From: Bog-473 sp036268485
Lineage (GTDB): Bacteria; Actinomycetota; Acidimicrobiia; Acidimicrobiales; RAAP-2
Direction: 5' to 3'
NCBI GenBank assembly: GCA_036268485.1
Contig: DATAUC010000054.1
Location: 1-64,000, forward strand
Length of the DNA: 64,000 nucleotides
Both the position numbers and the translations under genes were made by a program. A model generated the notes under the pieces. It worked only from the letters and a program-made list of their open reading frames with translations. It made no database searches and was not told the origin of the DNA. Shown here in pieces: positions 34,139-43,326 of this stretch (position 1 is its first letter; each line of letters starts with the position of its first letter).

Positions 34139-36451
34139 ATGAATAACCAACCCAAGCGTTATCGCCTTTTGGCGGTATCGCTTATGGCGAGCGCAGCAAC
34201 CATCGGAGGCCTTGCGGTCTTCGGCGGCGCCGCGTCAGCCGACATCACAACCTCGACTTTGACGAGTGCTGGCACTGCGCCGACAGTTCAAGGGGGCGTG
34301 CCGAACCAGGCCGCGAACAACTTGACCATCGGAGAAACCGGCGCATTTGCGGTCGGGGACACCTACGCCATCGTCGTGAACCCCGCCGGAAAGACAGGCG
34401 CAACACTCACCTGCTCGGACCAGAACGACATTGCGTTCAATAACAGCCCGGTTCCGACAGCGGTCGCTACCGCGGCCGGTACTCCTTCAGCCGCTACGGT
34501 TGTGCCTACCTTCACGGTGGCGTTGGGCGAAGAGCCGGGGCTCGTTCCGGCTTGTGGAAGTTCTACCGTTTCGCCTCTGCTCAATGAGCTGAACATCACG
34601 GTTGCTACTCCCGGAACGCTCGGTTCGGCCACTGGGTGGACGATTACGATTGCTGGAATTAAGTACAACGTCGGTGGTGCCGCCACAGCTGGCGGCGTTT
34701 CTCTGGCGGATTCTTCCTTCCAGTCGGTCACTGCACACGCACCCGTTGCCTTTGCCAGCACTCCTTCCAATGCCACGGTTGGCGGGTTGAACACCGACGT
34801 GATCGTCGGATCCAACACCCCGCCAGTCGGATTGGCCACGGGCACAGCTGCCGCGGCCGGTTCGTTGACCAATGCGGCCATTAGCCCCATCACCTTCAAG
34901 GAGACCGCCGTCGGCGCTGTCCCTGGCGGCGGTAGTGGCGCCACTCAGGAAGTAGTGGCCGTAGAGTTGGCTCCTGGCAACTCGTTTGACCCAGCGACGG
35001 CCAGCTTGCCGATTGTTACGGTGAGCGCTGGCAGTGGCGCTACAGCAAACGACGTTCAGGTGTTTCCGGCTACCGCCAGCGCTGGGGGCTTTTTGACTTT
35101 CAACGTCACCGCTCCTTCAACCACGGCGCCTGCCACCTATACGTTGAGCAACCTCCACGTTGACAGCCAGTCCACACCCGGTCCGGTGACGTTCACGGCC
35201 TCCGATGGGATTGCTGCGGTGCCTGCGTCGGTCACGACCCTGAACACTGCTGGATTGGCTGCCTTCACGGTGCTTGGCTCAACTCGGACTTCAGGTACCG
35301 ATGCCGATGCCACTGCGATAGACGAGTTCCAAGCGGCATACCCAGCCGGGAACAACGTGGCCGTACTTGCTGACGATGCCAACTACCCCGATGCTCTCTC
35401 GGCCAGCTACTTGGCTGGCGAATTGAACACAGGGATCCTGCTAACCCCGACAGCTGCTTTGTCGACCGAGACGGCAAATGCAATCCGTCTCAATGGTGTT
35501 GACACGGTGTACATCGTCGGTGGCGTCCAGTCGGTCAGCGCTGCCGTAGCCAGCACTCTTGCTGCCACGACGGCGACAGCCGACGGCGGAGCTGCCTTGA
35601 CTCCTGCCGCCAAGATCAACGTGATCACCATCGCCGGTGCAACGGAGTACGACACGTCGTCAATGATTGCCCAGTACTTCCAGAAGGCCAATGTTGGCAC
35701 TGGTACTTTCAACGGCGCATTCGGTGGCAAGTACGACGATGTTACGGCTGACTCTGCCGCTGCTGGGGCTTACTCGGCTACCGGTCCTGTGTCCGGTTCC
35801 GGTAAGACTGCGATCCTCGCAACAGGTGCCGGCTTCGAAGATGCAACCGCATCGAGCGTGATCGGTTTCTCTTCGCACTTCCCAGTGATCTTGACTACTG
35901 GCAATGCGTTGTCGGCCCAGGCTGCTTCTGCGCTCAGTGCTGAATCGATCACCCAGGTGATCGTGGCTGGTGGCCCAGCGTCGGTGTCTGACGTCGTGAC
36001 CGGGACTTTGATTGGTGAAGGTATCTCAGTGCTCCGGGTCGCAGGAAACGACTACACGGACACCGCTCAGGAGTTGGCGCAGTTCGAACTGAACAGCCTG
36101 TCAACCACCGGTACCTCACCTCAGCCCGAGGGCTTGGGTTGGGATGTTGCAAGTGGCAACCAGGTCACCCTGGCCGTTGGTGACGGCTATCAGGATGCCC
36201 TTGCTGGTGCTCCGTTTGCCGGTCGCGGTGGCCCCAACGAGACTGGGCACCCGCAGCCGATCCTGTTGACCTTTGACCCCAACACCTTGGGGACCTTCCT
36301 GTCGGGCTTCCTGGCGAAGGCTGGTAGCACTGCTGGGCTGTTCGGTGGCGACACCCACTCCCACGTGTACACCATCAATGTGGCCGGTGGACCGCTCTCA
36401 GTCAGCCAAGCGACTGTGACTGCCGCACTGGCACTGCTTGCCGCCGGCTAA
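34139..36451 (+). CDS. CWB2 cell-wall-binding surface protein (paralogue 2)
   Basis: This 770-residue paralogue of the preceding protein has the same plan: signal peptide (cleavage near ASADIT), N-terminal beta domain with the shared IVVNPAGKTGATLTC segment, and C-terminal CWB2 repeats (NYPDALSASYLAGEL, VYIVGGVQSVS, VIVAGGPASVS). Two cysteines sit in matching places of both N-terminal domains. Codon choice differs visibly: third positions end in A or T far more often than in the neighbours. That suggests either a high-expression codon bias or a more recent origin. ATG 34139 has a strong ribosome site. Probably a structural surface (S-layer-like) protein. Confidence 0.86.
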   Translation: MNNQPKRYRLLAVSLMASAATIGGLAVFGGAASADITTSTLTSAGTAPTVQGGVPNQAANNLTIGETGAFAVGDTYAIVVNPAGKTGATLTCSDQNDIAFNNSPVPTAVATAAGTPSAATVVPTFTVALGEEPGLVPACGSSTVSPLLNELNITVATPGTLGSATGWTITIAGIKYNVGGAATAGGVSLADSSFQSVTAHAPVAFASTPSNATVGGLNTDVIVGSNTPPVGLATGTAAAAGSLTNAAISPITFKETAVGAVPGGGSGATQEVVAVELAPGNSFDPATASLPIVTVSAGSGATANDVQVFPATASAGGFLTFNVTAPSTTAPATYTLSNLHVDSQSTPGPVTFTASDGIAAVPASVTTLNTAGLAAFTVLGSTRTSGTDADATAIDEFQAAYPAGNNVAVLADDANYPDALSASYLAGELNTGILLTPTAALSTETANAIRLNGVDTVYIVGGVQSVSAAVASTLAATTATADGGAALTPAAKINVITIAGATEYDTSSMIAQYFQKANVGTGTFNGAFGGKYDDVTADSAAAGAYSATGPVSGSGKTAILATGAGFEDATASSVIGFSSHFPVILTTGNALSAQAASALSAESITQVIVAGGPASVSDVVTGTLIGEGISVLRVAGNDYTDTAQELAQFELNSLSTTGTSPQPEGLGWDVASGNQVTLAVGDGYQDALAGAPFAGRGGPNETGHPQPILLTFDPNTLGTFLSGFLAKAGSTAGLFGGDTHSHVYTINVAGGPLSVSQATVTAALALLAAG

Positions 36452-36481
36452 GCAGTAGCACCACAGCAGTACGTGATTGAC

Positions 36482-36520
36482 CACTGTCCCCCCTTGCCCT
36501 TGTGGTGAGGGGGGACAGTG
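36482..36520. terminator. Strong hairpin terminator after the CWB2 pair
   Basis: CACTGTCCCCCC (36482-36493) pairs perfectly with GGGGGGACAGTG (36509-36520), a 12-pair stem with a 15-base loop, 30 bases after the stop. It insulates uvrB from the surface-protein genes. Confidence 0.75.
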
Positions 36521-36537
36521 CTGTCACGACCTACCGG

Positions 36538-36543
36538 TAACCT
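36538..36543 (+). promoter_or_regulatory. -10 box, leaderless uvrB promoter
   Basis: TAACCT lies 6 bases before the uvrB ATG at 36550 and there is no Shine-Dalgarno sequence, so uvrB mRNA is probably leaderless. I see no GAAC-N4-GTTC LexA site here. Confidence 0.5.
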
Positions 36544-36549
36544 CGGTCA

Positions 36550-38598
36550 ATGACTGACTTCCAAGTCGTCTCCCCCTTTCAGCCCTCCGGAGACCAGCCG
36601 ACGGCCATCGCCTCGCTGGTGGAGGGCGTCCAGCGTGGTGACCGTTACCAGACCCTGCAGGGCATCACCGGGTCCGGCAAGACGGCCACCATCGCCTGGA
36701 TGGTCGAGCAGGTGCAGCGGCCGATCCTCATCATTGAGCCGAACAAGTCCTTGGCCGCCCAGCTCTCCTCGGAGCTCCGGGACCTCTTCCCCAATAATCG
36801 GGTCGAGTTCTTCGTCTCGTATTACGACTATTACCAGCCCGAGGCCTACCTCCCCACGACCGATACCTACATTGAGAAGGACTCGTCCATCAATGACGAG
36901 ATCGACCGCTTGCGCCACGCCACCACCTCGTCGCTGCTCATGCGGCGAGATGTCATTGTGGTGGCTTCGGTCTCCTGCATCTACGGCTTGGGCTCGCCCT
37001 TGGAATACCGGGACAGGATTCTGGCGCTGAAGGTGGGCGATCAGTACGACCAGAGGGAGATGCTGCGCAAGTTGGTCGACCTCCAGTACGACCGCAACGA
37101 CGTGAACCTGGTCCGCGGGACGTTCCGGGCCCGGGGCGACACGGTCGAGATCCACCCGGCCTACGAAGAGCAGGCCATCCGGGTCGAGTTGTTCGGGGAC
37201 ACCATTGAGCGCATCGTCACTTTCGACGTGATGACAGGCGAGATGGGCGAGGAGATGGAGGATCTGGCCGTCTACGCCGCCACCCACTACGTGACGGGTG
37301 ACGAGATCATTCAGCGGGCGGTCGGATCGATCGAGACCGAGTTGCGCGAGCGGCTGCAGCAGTTCGAGAAGGAAGACAAACTCCTCGAGGCGCAGCGCCT
37401 GCGGGTGCGCACGGAACACGACCTCGAGATGCTGGCCGAGACCGGCGTGTGTTCGGGTATTGAGAACTACAGCCGCCACCTCGACGGCCGGGCTCCCGGT
37501 GAGGCGCCGTACACGTTGCTGGACTTCTTCCCGAAGGACTACCTGGTCGTCATTGACGAGAGTCATGTGGCCGTGCCGCAGCTCCATGGTCAGTACGCCG
37601 GCGACCGCTCCCGCAAGGACATGCTGGTCGAGCACGGGTTCCGGCTGCCCTCCGCTCGGGACAACCGCCCTTTGCGCTTCGAGGAGTTCATCGAACGGGT
37701 GCCCCAGTGCGTCTTCGTTTCGGCCACCCCCGGGGGCTTCGAGAAGGAGCACTCGACACAAATGGTGGAGCAGGTCATCCGGCCGACTGGCCTGGTCGAT
37801 CCTGAGGTGACCATCCGGCCCACCAAGGGGCAGGTAGACGATCTGCTCGAGCGCATTACCGCCACCGTGGCCGCCGGCGGGCGGGTGCTGGTCACCACAC
37901 TCACCAAGAAGATGGCCGAGGACCTGACCGACTACCTGGCCGATGCAGGGGTGCGGGTCCAGTACCTGCACTCGGACATCGACACCATCACCCGGATTGA
38001 GATCTTGCGCGAGCTCCGGCTGGGCTCCATCGATGTCCTGGTCGGCATCAACCTGCTGCGGGAAGGCCTCGACCTGCCCGAGGTGTCGCTGGTGGCCATT
38101 CTCGATGCCGACAAGGAAGGGTTCCTGCGCTCGGCTTCGTCCCTCATTCAGACCATGGGGCGGGCCGCCCGCAACGTGGATGGGACCGTGGTGCTCTACG
38201 CCGACACCATCACGGACTCCATGCGCGAGGCGGTGTCGGTAACCCAGCGGCGGCGTGAGATACAGACCGCCTACAACCTCGAACACGGCATCGATCCCCA
38301 GACCATCCGTAAGACGGTGACCGACATTCTTGAACGCCTGCGCGGGAGCAGCGGTGGGGGAGGGCGCTCCACCAGCGCCGGTCGCAGCCGGGCCGAGGTC
38401 CGCAAGAACGCGGCCGTGCGCGGGAACCAGCGGAGAGCGTTGCTGGTCGACGGAGACGCCTCGACGCCGGCCGAGGCGGTGGAGCTGATGGTGCAGCTGG
38501 AGGCGGAGATGAAGGCCGCCGCGGCCGACCTGCGTTACGAGGAGGCGGCCCTGCTGCGGGATGAGATCGCCGAGCTGCGCGCTTCGGTGCCCAGCTAG
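36550..38598 (+). CDS. uvrB: Excinuclease ABC subunit B
   Basis: UvrB is the damage-verifying helicase-like core of nucleotide excision repair; it is loaded by UvrA and then recruits UvrC. The 682-residue protein has Walker A GITGSGKT, the beta-hairpin region YYDYYQPEAYLPTTDTYIEK with its stacked tyrosines, the helicase motif DESH, motif VI (QTMGRAARN) and a C-terminal UVR domain (RYEEAALLRDEIAEL) for UvrC contact. Length is normal. uvrA follows one gene downstream and uvrC is at 49474, so all three excinuclease genes are in the window. Confidence 0.98.
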   Translation: MTDFQVVSPFQPSGDQPTAIASLVEGVQRGDRYQTLQGITGSGKTATIAWMVEQVQRPILIIEPNKSLAAQLSSELRDLFPNNRVEFFVSYYDYYQPEAYLPTTDTYIEKDSSINDEIDRLRHATTSSLLMRRDVIVVASVSCIYGLGSPLEYRDRILALKVGDQYDQREMLRKLVDLQYDRNDVNLVRGTFRARGDTVEIHPAYEEQAIRVELFGDTIERIVTFDVMTGEMGEEMEDLAVYAATHYVTGDEIIQRAVGSIETELRERLQQFEKEDKLLEAQRLRVRTEHDLEMLAETGVCSGIENYSRHLDGRAPGEAPYTLLDFFPKDYLVVIDESHVAVPQLHGQYAGDRSRKDMLVEHGFRLPSARDNRPLRFEEFIERVPQCVFVSATPGGFEKEHSTQMVEQVIRPTGLVDPEVTIRPTKGQVDDLLERITATVAAGGRVLVTTLTKKMAEDLTDYLADAGVRVQYLHSDIDTITRIEILRELRLGSIDVLVGINLLREGLDLPEVSLVAILDADKEGFLRSASSLIQTMGRAARNVDGTVVLYADTITDSMREAVSVTQRRREIQTAYNLEHGIDPQTIRKTVTDILERLRGSSGGGGRSTSAGRSRAEVRKNAAVRGNQRRALLVDGDASTPAEAVELMVQLEAEMKAAAADLRYEEAALLRDEIAELRASVPS

Positions 38599-38607
38599 AC
38601 CTCCAGC

Positions 38608-38613
38608 TAGTCT
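38608..38613 (+). promoter_or_regulatory. -10 box, leaderless promoter of the NTF2-like gene
   Basis: TAGTCT lies 8 bases before the ATG at 38622, which has no ribosome-binding site. Confidence 0.4.
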
Positions 38614-38621
38614 CGGCGCCC

Positions 38622-39002
38622 ATGCTGACCACTTCCCAGTTGCGTGACACCGTTGAGCGCTACGCCACCACCGTCACCGCCCGCAATGCCGATGACTATG
38701 CCGCTCTCTTCACCCCCGATGCGGTTCAGGTCGATCCCTATCCGACCCCGGCCAACGTGGGCCAGGAGGCCATCCGGGCCTTCATGCAGCGCTCCATCGA
38801 GGGCAGCCAGACCATGCTCTTCGAGGTCACCGAGGTGCATCCGGTGGCGGACAAGGTGGCCATCGCCTTCCACATCACGCTGAACCTCGAGGGTGGGGCG
38901 GTGATGCACATCCGGGGCATTGAGGTCTTCACGGTGACTGACGACGAGCTCATCTCGGCCGTGGACGCCTACTGGGGTGACGAGGACGTCACCTTCGATT
39001 GA
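38622..39002 (+). CDS. NTF2-like / SnoaL-type small protein
   Basis: This 126-residue protein has the cone-shaped NTF2 fold pattern of ketosteroid-isomerase and SnoaL relatives. A helical start (LRDTVERYATTVTARNADDYAALF) is followed by DAVQVDP with an Asp at the KSI catalytic position, GQEAIRAFM, and beta strands ending in DAYWGDEDV. Related proteins are isomerases, cyclases or simple binding proteins. The keto-steroid-like Asp and Tyr16 are present, but the substrate is unknown. It is a single gene placed between uvrB and uvrA with its own promoter. Confidence 0.8.
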   Translation: MLTTSQLRDTVERYATTVTARNADDYAALFTPDAVQVDPYPTPANVGQEAIRAFMQRSIEGSQTMLFEVTEVHPVADKVAIAFHITLNLEGGAVMHIRGIEVFTVTDDELISAVDAYWGDEDVTFD

Positions 39003-39053
39003 GCGGACCTTGGGTCGGGCCGGACCTCGGTCGGGGCTGATACACCCTCCCGG

Positions 39054-39059
39054 TATCCT
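39054..39059 (+). promoter_or_regulatory. -10 box, leaderless uvrA promoter
   Basis: TATCCT lies 6 bases before the uvrA ATG at 39066 and no Shine-Dalgarno sequence is present, so the mRNA is probably leaderless. Confidence 0.5.
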
Positions 39060-39065
39060 CCTTTA

Positions 39066-41909
39066 ATGGCCGATCGTCTAGTCGTTCGCGGGGCTCGGGA
39101 GCACAATCTTCGAGACGTCTCGCTCGATTTGCCCCGTGACAAGCTCATTGTCTTCACCGGGCTGTCGGGCTCGGGGAAGTCTTCCCTGGCCTTTGACACC
39201 ATCTACGCCGAGGGCCAGCGCCGGTATGTCGAGTCCCTCTCGGCGTACGCCCGCCAATTCCTGGGCCAGATGGACAAGCCGGACGTCGATTTCATTGAGG
39301 GCCTGTCGCCCGCCATCTCCATCGACCAGAAGTCGGCCTCCCGTAACCCCCGTTCGACCGTGGGGACCATCACCGAGGTCTACGACTACCTGCGGCTGCT
39401 CTATGCCCGTATCGGGCACCCGCACTGCCCGACCTGCGGCCGGGCCGTGGCCCGCCAGACACCCCAGCAGATCGTCGACCGGGTCATGGAACTGCCCGAA
39501 GGCACCAAGTTCCAGGTGTTGGCTCCGGTGGTACGGGGTCGCAAGGGGGAGTACAGCACCCTGCTCGACGACCTGGCCAAGCAGGGCTATGCCCGGGTCC
39601 GGGTGGACGGGATCCCGGTCGAGCTTTCCGAACGGGCCGAGGTCACCCTGGCCCGCTATGAGATCCACACCATTGAGGTGGTGGTCGACCGGTTGGTCCG
39701 CCGAGACACCATGCGCCAGCGGTTGACCGAGTCGATTGAGGCCGCGCTGGCGCTCACCGGAGGCACGGCCGAAGTCCTGGTCATGGAGAGCGACGAGGGC
39801 ATCACCTTCTCCCAGCACCTGGCCTGCACCCACTGCGGCATCAGCTTCGAGGAGCCGGCGCCCCGCAGCTTCTCGTTCAACTCGCCCTACGGGGCCTGTC
39901 CGACGTGTGTCGGTCTGGGCACCAAGTTCGAGGTCGATCCGGAGCTGGTGGTACCCGACGAGACGCTGTCGCTGGCCGAGGGTGCCTTATTGCCCTGGGC
40001 CGGTGCCCGGAGCGAATACTTTGTCGGCTTGCAGAAGGGCGTGGCCGACATGGCCGGCTTCGATTTCAAGGCGCCCTGGAAGTCACTCAAGGCCAAGGAC
40101 AAGAAGCTTGTCCTGTACGGCACGGGCGCCAAGCAGGTCCACGTCACCTACAAGAACCGCTTCAACCGGACCCGCTCCTACGAGGCCTTGTTCGAGGGGA
40201 TCATCCCCTGGCTGCAGCGCCGTCACGGCGAGGCCGAGTCGGACTGGTCGCGCGAGCAGATCGAGCAGTTCATGCGCGAGGTGGACTGCCCGACGTGCAA
40301 GGGGGCCCGGCTCAAGCCCGAATCGCTGGCCGTCACGGTGGGCGGGCGCAATATCTACGAGCTGTGCAGCCTGTCCATCGCCAGCGCCGTGGAGGCCATG
40401 GCTACCTTGGAGTTGAGCGACCGGGAGCACATGATCGCCGATCGTGTCTTCAAAGAGGTCCGCGAGCGCATGCAGTTCCTGCTCGACGTGGGCCTCGACT
40501 ACCTCTCATTGAGCCGCTCGGCCGGGACGCTGTCGGGTGGCGAGGCGCAACGGATCCGCCTGGCCAGTCAGATCGGGAGTGGCCTGGTCGGCGTGCTCTA
40601 CGTGCTGGACGAGCCGTCGATCGGGTTGCATCAACGAGACAACCAGAGGCTGATCGGCACGCTGGAGCGGTTGCGTAATTTAGGGAACACCGTCATCGTG
40701 GTCGAGCACGACGAAGAGACCATCATGACGGCGGACTACGTAGTGGATATCGGCCCCGGTGCCGGCGAGCACGGTGGCACGGTGGTCCACGCCGGTCCGG
40801 TGCGCGGCAAGAACGGGCTGCTCTCCAACAAAGAGTCGATCACCGGTCAGTACCTCTCGGGCAAGCGCTCCATTGCCATCCCGGCCCGGCGCCGTCCCGG
40901 TACCGGCGACGTGGTCACCGTGCGCGGCGCCCGGGAGCACAACCTCAAGGAAGTCGATGTGTCTTTCCCCCTGGGTTGCCTGGTGGCGGTGACCGGTGTG
41001 TCGGGATCGGGCAAGTCCACGCTGGTCAACGACATCCTGCTGCGCTCGCTGGCCCAGAAGCTGCACCGGGCCAAGACCCTGCCCGGCCGGCACCGCAAGG
41101 TCGAGGGACTGGGCCATCTGGACAAGGTGGTCGATGTGGACCAGGCGCCCATTGGCCGCACGCCCCGGTCGAACCCAGCCACCTACACGGGGGTCTTCGA
41201 CCACATCCGCAAGCTGTTCGCCCAGACGGCGGAAGCCAAGGTGCGGGGCTACCAACCGGGCCGCTTCTCATTCAACGTGCGGGGCGGCCGCTGTGAGGCC
41301 TGTGCCGGTGACGGGACGATCAAGATCGAGATGCACTTCCTGCCCGACGTGTACGTGCCGTGCGAGATCTGCCACGGCGCCCGTTACAACCGGGACACCC
41401 TCGAGATTATGTTCCGGGGCAAGACCATCGCCGATGTACTGGATCTCTCATGCGAGGAGGCCTTGGGCTTCTTCGCCAAGCAGCCGCCCATTGCCCGCCA
41501 CATGCAGACCCTGGTCGATGTCGGGCTGGGCTACGTGCGCTTGGGGCAACCGGCACCGACCTTGTCCGGTGGCGAGGCCCAACGGGTCAAGCTGGCCAGC
41601 GAGCTCAGCCGGCGCCCCACTGGCCACACCTTCTACGTGCTGGACGAGCCGACCACTGGCTTGCACTTCGAGGACACCCGCCGTTTGCTTGAAGTGCTCG
41701 GTCGTCTGGTCGACCAGGGCAACACGGTCGTGGTCATTGAACACAATCTCGACGTCATAAAGACGGCCGACTGGATCATCGACCTTGGGCCCGAAGGCGG
41801 CAACAAGGGCGGCACCATCGTGGCCGAGGGCACCCCGGAGCAGGTGGCCAAAACGGCGGGCAGCTACACCGGCGAGGTGCTCAAGCCGGTACTGGCGAAG
41901 GGGAAATAA
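39066..41909 (+). CDS. uvrA: Excinuclease ABC subunit A
   Basis: UvrA is the damage-scanning ATPase that delivers UvrB to lesions. The 947-residue protein has two ABC modules: Walker A GLSGSGKSS near residue 31 and GVSGSGKST in the second half, with LSGGEAQRIRLA and LSGGEAQRVKLA signatures. Zinc-binding cysteine pairs are seen at CPTCGRA, CTHCG, CPTC, CEACAGDGT and CEICHG. Length and domain order are those of normal bacterial UvrA. Confidence 0.98.
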   Translation: MADRLVVRGAREHNLRDVSLDLPRDKLIVFTGLSGSGKSSLAFDTIYAEGQRRYVESLSAYARQFLGQMDKPDVDFIEGLSPAISIDQKSASRNPRSTVGTITEVYDYLRLLYARIGHPHCPTCGRAVARQTPQQIVDRVMELPEGTKFQVLAPVVRGRKGEYSTLLDDLAKQGYARVRVDGIPVELSERAEVTLARYEIHTIEVVVDRLVRRDTMRQRLTESIEAALALTGGTAEVLVMESDEGITFSQHLACTHCGISFEEPAPRSFSFNSPYGACPTCVGLGTKFEVDPELVVPDETLSLAEGALLPWAGARSEYFVGLQKGVADMAGFDFKAPWKSLKAKDKKLVLYGTGAKQVHVTYKNRFNRTRSYEALFEGIIPWLQRRHGEAESDWSREQIEQFMREVDCPTCKGARLKPESLAVTVGGRNIYELCSLSIASAVEAMATLELSDREHMIADRVFKEVRERMQFLLDVGLDYLSLSRSAGTLSGGEAQRIRLASQIGSGLVGVLYVLDEPSIGLHQRDNQRLIGTLERLRNLGNTVIVVEHDEETIMTADYVVDIGPGAGEHGGTVVHAGPVRGKNGLLSNKESITGQYLSGKRSIAIPARRRPGTGDVVTVRGAREHNLKEVDVSFPLGCLVAVTGVSGSGKSTLVNDILLRSLAQKLHRAKTLPGRHRKVEGLGHLDKVVDVDQAPIGRTPRSNPATYTGVFDHIRKLFAQTAEAKVRGYQPGRFSFNVRGGRCEACAGDGTIKIEMHFLPDVYVPCEICHGARYNRDTLEIMFRGKTIADVLDLSCEEALGFFAKQPPIARHMQTLVDVGLGYVRLGQPAPTLSGGEAQRVKLASELSRRPTGHTFYVLDEPTTGLHFEDTRRLLEVLGRLVDQGNTVVVIEHNLDVIKTADWIIDLGPEGGNKGGTIVAEGTPEQVAKTAGSYTGEVLKPVLAKGK

Positions 41910-41910
41910 G

Positions 41911-43224
41911 GTGGGGAGGCGAGTGAGGTACGCGACCAAGGTGATCGGTGCTGGTCTGTTGGTCTCGACGGTCTTGTTGGGCGCTCCGCTCATGTCCGGT
42001 GTGGTCGCGGCCGCACCGGCCCCCCTCACACCGTCCGAAGTCGCCACTGCGTCGTGCTTCGAGAGCGTCAACCCACCCTTCGCTCCGGTGTTCAGCAATC
42101 GCATTGATGTGTCGCTGTACGACGCACCGTCCTCGATTGTGTCGACCAATGGCTCACCGAGTCCCACGGCGAAGTTCATTGCACCCTTCTTCTACGCTGC
42201 TCCCGAAAACATTCAGTACAACGACTCGCAGCAGTATCCCTTGATCCAAGAGCCGGATGGTTCGTTCTACGGGTTCGTCAACGATCCGGACACCGGCGAT
42301 GGGGAGCCATCGAACAGCGCCGCCACCACGCAGCCCTTCGTCATCACCATCATGTACACCCCACAGGGGACCAACACCCCGGTGAAGTTCCGGCCCGGGG
42401 TGGTGGTCAATGTGCCCCTGGCCAACACCTGCAAAACCCAAAATCAGACTTTTGCCAGTGCGGCGCCGGGTGACGGGCCGGCCTCCGTGGTGGGTATGGC
42501 GTCAAGCAATGACGGGCAGGGCTACTGGATGGTCGGAGCCGATGGTCGGGTCTACGCCTACGGGGATTCCGAGTCGTTCACGCCCCCGCACACGGGCTAC
42601 AACTATCTGTCGTTGAGCCATCCGATTGTCGGCATGGCGGCGACGCCCGATGGCGCCGGGTATTGGCTGGTGGCCTCCGATGGGGGAGTGTTCACCTTCG
42701 GCGATGCGGGCTTCTTTGGCTCGACCGGTGCCCTGTCCCTCAACAAGCCGATCGTCGGTATGGCTGCGACGATTGACGGCAGGGGCTATTGGTTGGTCGC
42801 CAGCGATGGAGGAATCTTCGCCTTCGGCGATGCCAAGTTTGAAGGAAGCACGGGGGGCATGCACCTGAACAAGCCCGTGGTTGGTATGGCGGCGGACCGG
42901 GCTTCCGGGGGTTACTGGTTGGTGGCTTCCGATGGTGGTGTCTTCAGCTTCAACGCACCCTTTCACGGCTCGACCGGCGCACTGAAGTTGAACAAACCGA
43001 TCGTGGGCATGGAGGCTGCGCCCAGTGGAGCCGGATATCGATTCGTTGCCACCGACGGTGGCGTGTTCTGTTTCGGGGAGCCCTTCGCTGGCTCGACTGG
43101 CAACCTGACCTTGCAGCAGCCGATCAGTGGCATTGCAGCGTCTGGTGCAGGGGGGTACTGGCTAGGCGCCGCCGACGGCGGAGTGTTCAGTTTCGGCGTG
43201 CCCTTCCTCGGGAGCGCGGCCTGA
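41911..43224 (+). CDS. Secreted six-unit GYW-repeat (propeller-like) surface protein
   Basis: This 437-residue protein has a signal peptide (VRYATKVIGAGLLVSTVLLG onward) and an N-terminal domain of about 170 residues with two cysteines. Six repeats of about 40 residues follow, with consensus GYWLVASDGGVFSFGDAxFxGSTG and HLNKPIVGMAAT. Six such beta-rich units suggest a six-bladed propeller. The exact function is unknown; proteins like this are common in Acidimicrobiia and likely bind glycans or partners on the cell surface. GTG 41911 has AAGGGGAA upstream; GTG 41923 with GGGGAGG is an alternative. It starts one base after the uvrA stop codon. Confidence 0.78.
   Translation: MGRRVRYATKVIGAGLLVSTVLLGAPLMSGVVAAAPAPLTPSEVATASCFESVNPPFAPVFSNRIDVSLYDAPSSIVSTNGSPSPTAKFIAPFFYAAPENIQYNDSQQYPLIQEPDGSFYGFVNDPDTGDGEPSNSAATTQPFVITIMYTPQGTNTPVKFRPGVVVNVPLANTCKTQNQTFASAAPGDGPASVVGMASSNDGQGYWMVGADGRVYAYGDSESFTPPHTGYNYLSLSHPIVGMAATPDGAGYWLVASDGGVFTFGDAGFFGSTGALSLNKPIVGMAATIDGRGYWLVASDGGIFAFGDAKFEGSTGGMHLNKPVVGMAADRASGGYWLVASDGGVFSFNAPFHGSTGALKLNKPIVGMEAAPSGAGYRFVATDGGVFCFGEPFAGSTGNLTLQQPISGIAASGAGGYWLGAADGGVFSFGVPFLGSAA
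42520..43221 (+). repeat. GYW-repeat block, six units
   Basis: Six imperfect tandem units of about 115-125 bases encode the GYW..DGG..FGD..F.GSTG repeat. The middle units are the most alike and the last is truncated. Confidence 0.8.
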
Positions 43225-43250
43225 GTTGGCCAGTTCCGACCGAGCCGTAC

Positions 43251-43280
43251 CTGACAATTCTTTAAAGTCCTGCACATAAT
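43251..43280 (+). promoter_or_regulatory. Sigma-70-like promoter of the six-TM protein gene
   Basis: CTGACA (43251-43256) and CATAAT (43275-43280) are spaced by 18 bases, giving a start near 43287. A leader with ribosome site GGAGG (43312-43316) follows before the ATG at 43327. The region is A/T-rich compared with its surroundings. Confidence 0.55.
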
Positions 43281-43326
43281 TCCCTGACATCTGCCCGGTA
43301 TCCTCAGTGGGGGAGGTCGGTGCACC

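Noticed and set aside
36547..38286. 579-residue open frame on the minus strand
   Set aside because: It is antisense to uvrB, whose motifs are intact along the whole stretch.
36521..39066. LexA (SOS) boxes upstream of uvrB and uvrA
   Set aside because: No GAAC-N4-GTTC type palindrome is visible in either upstream region.
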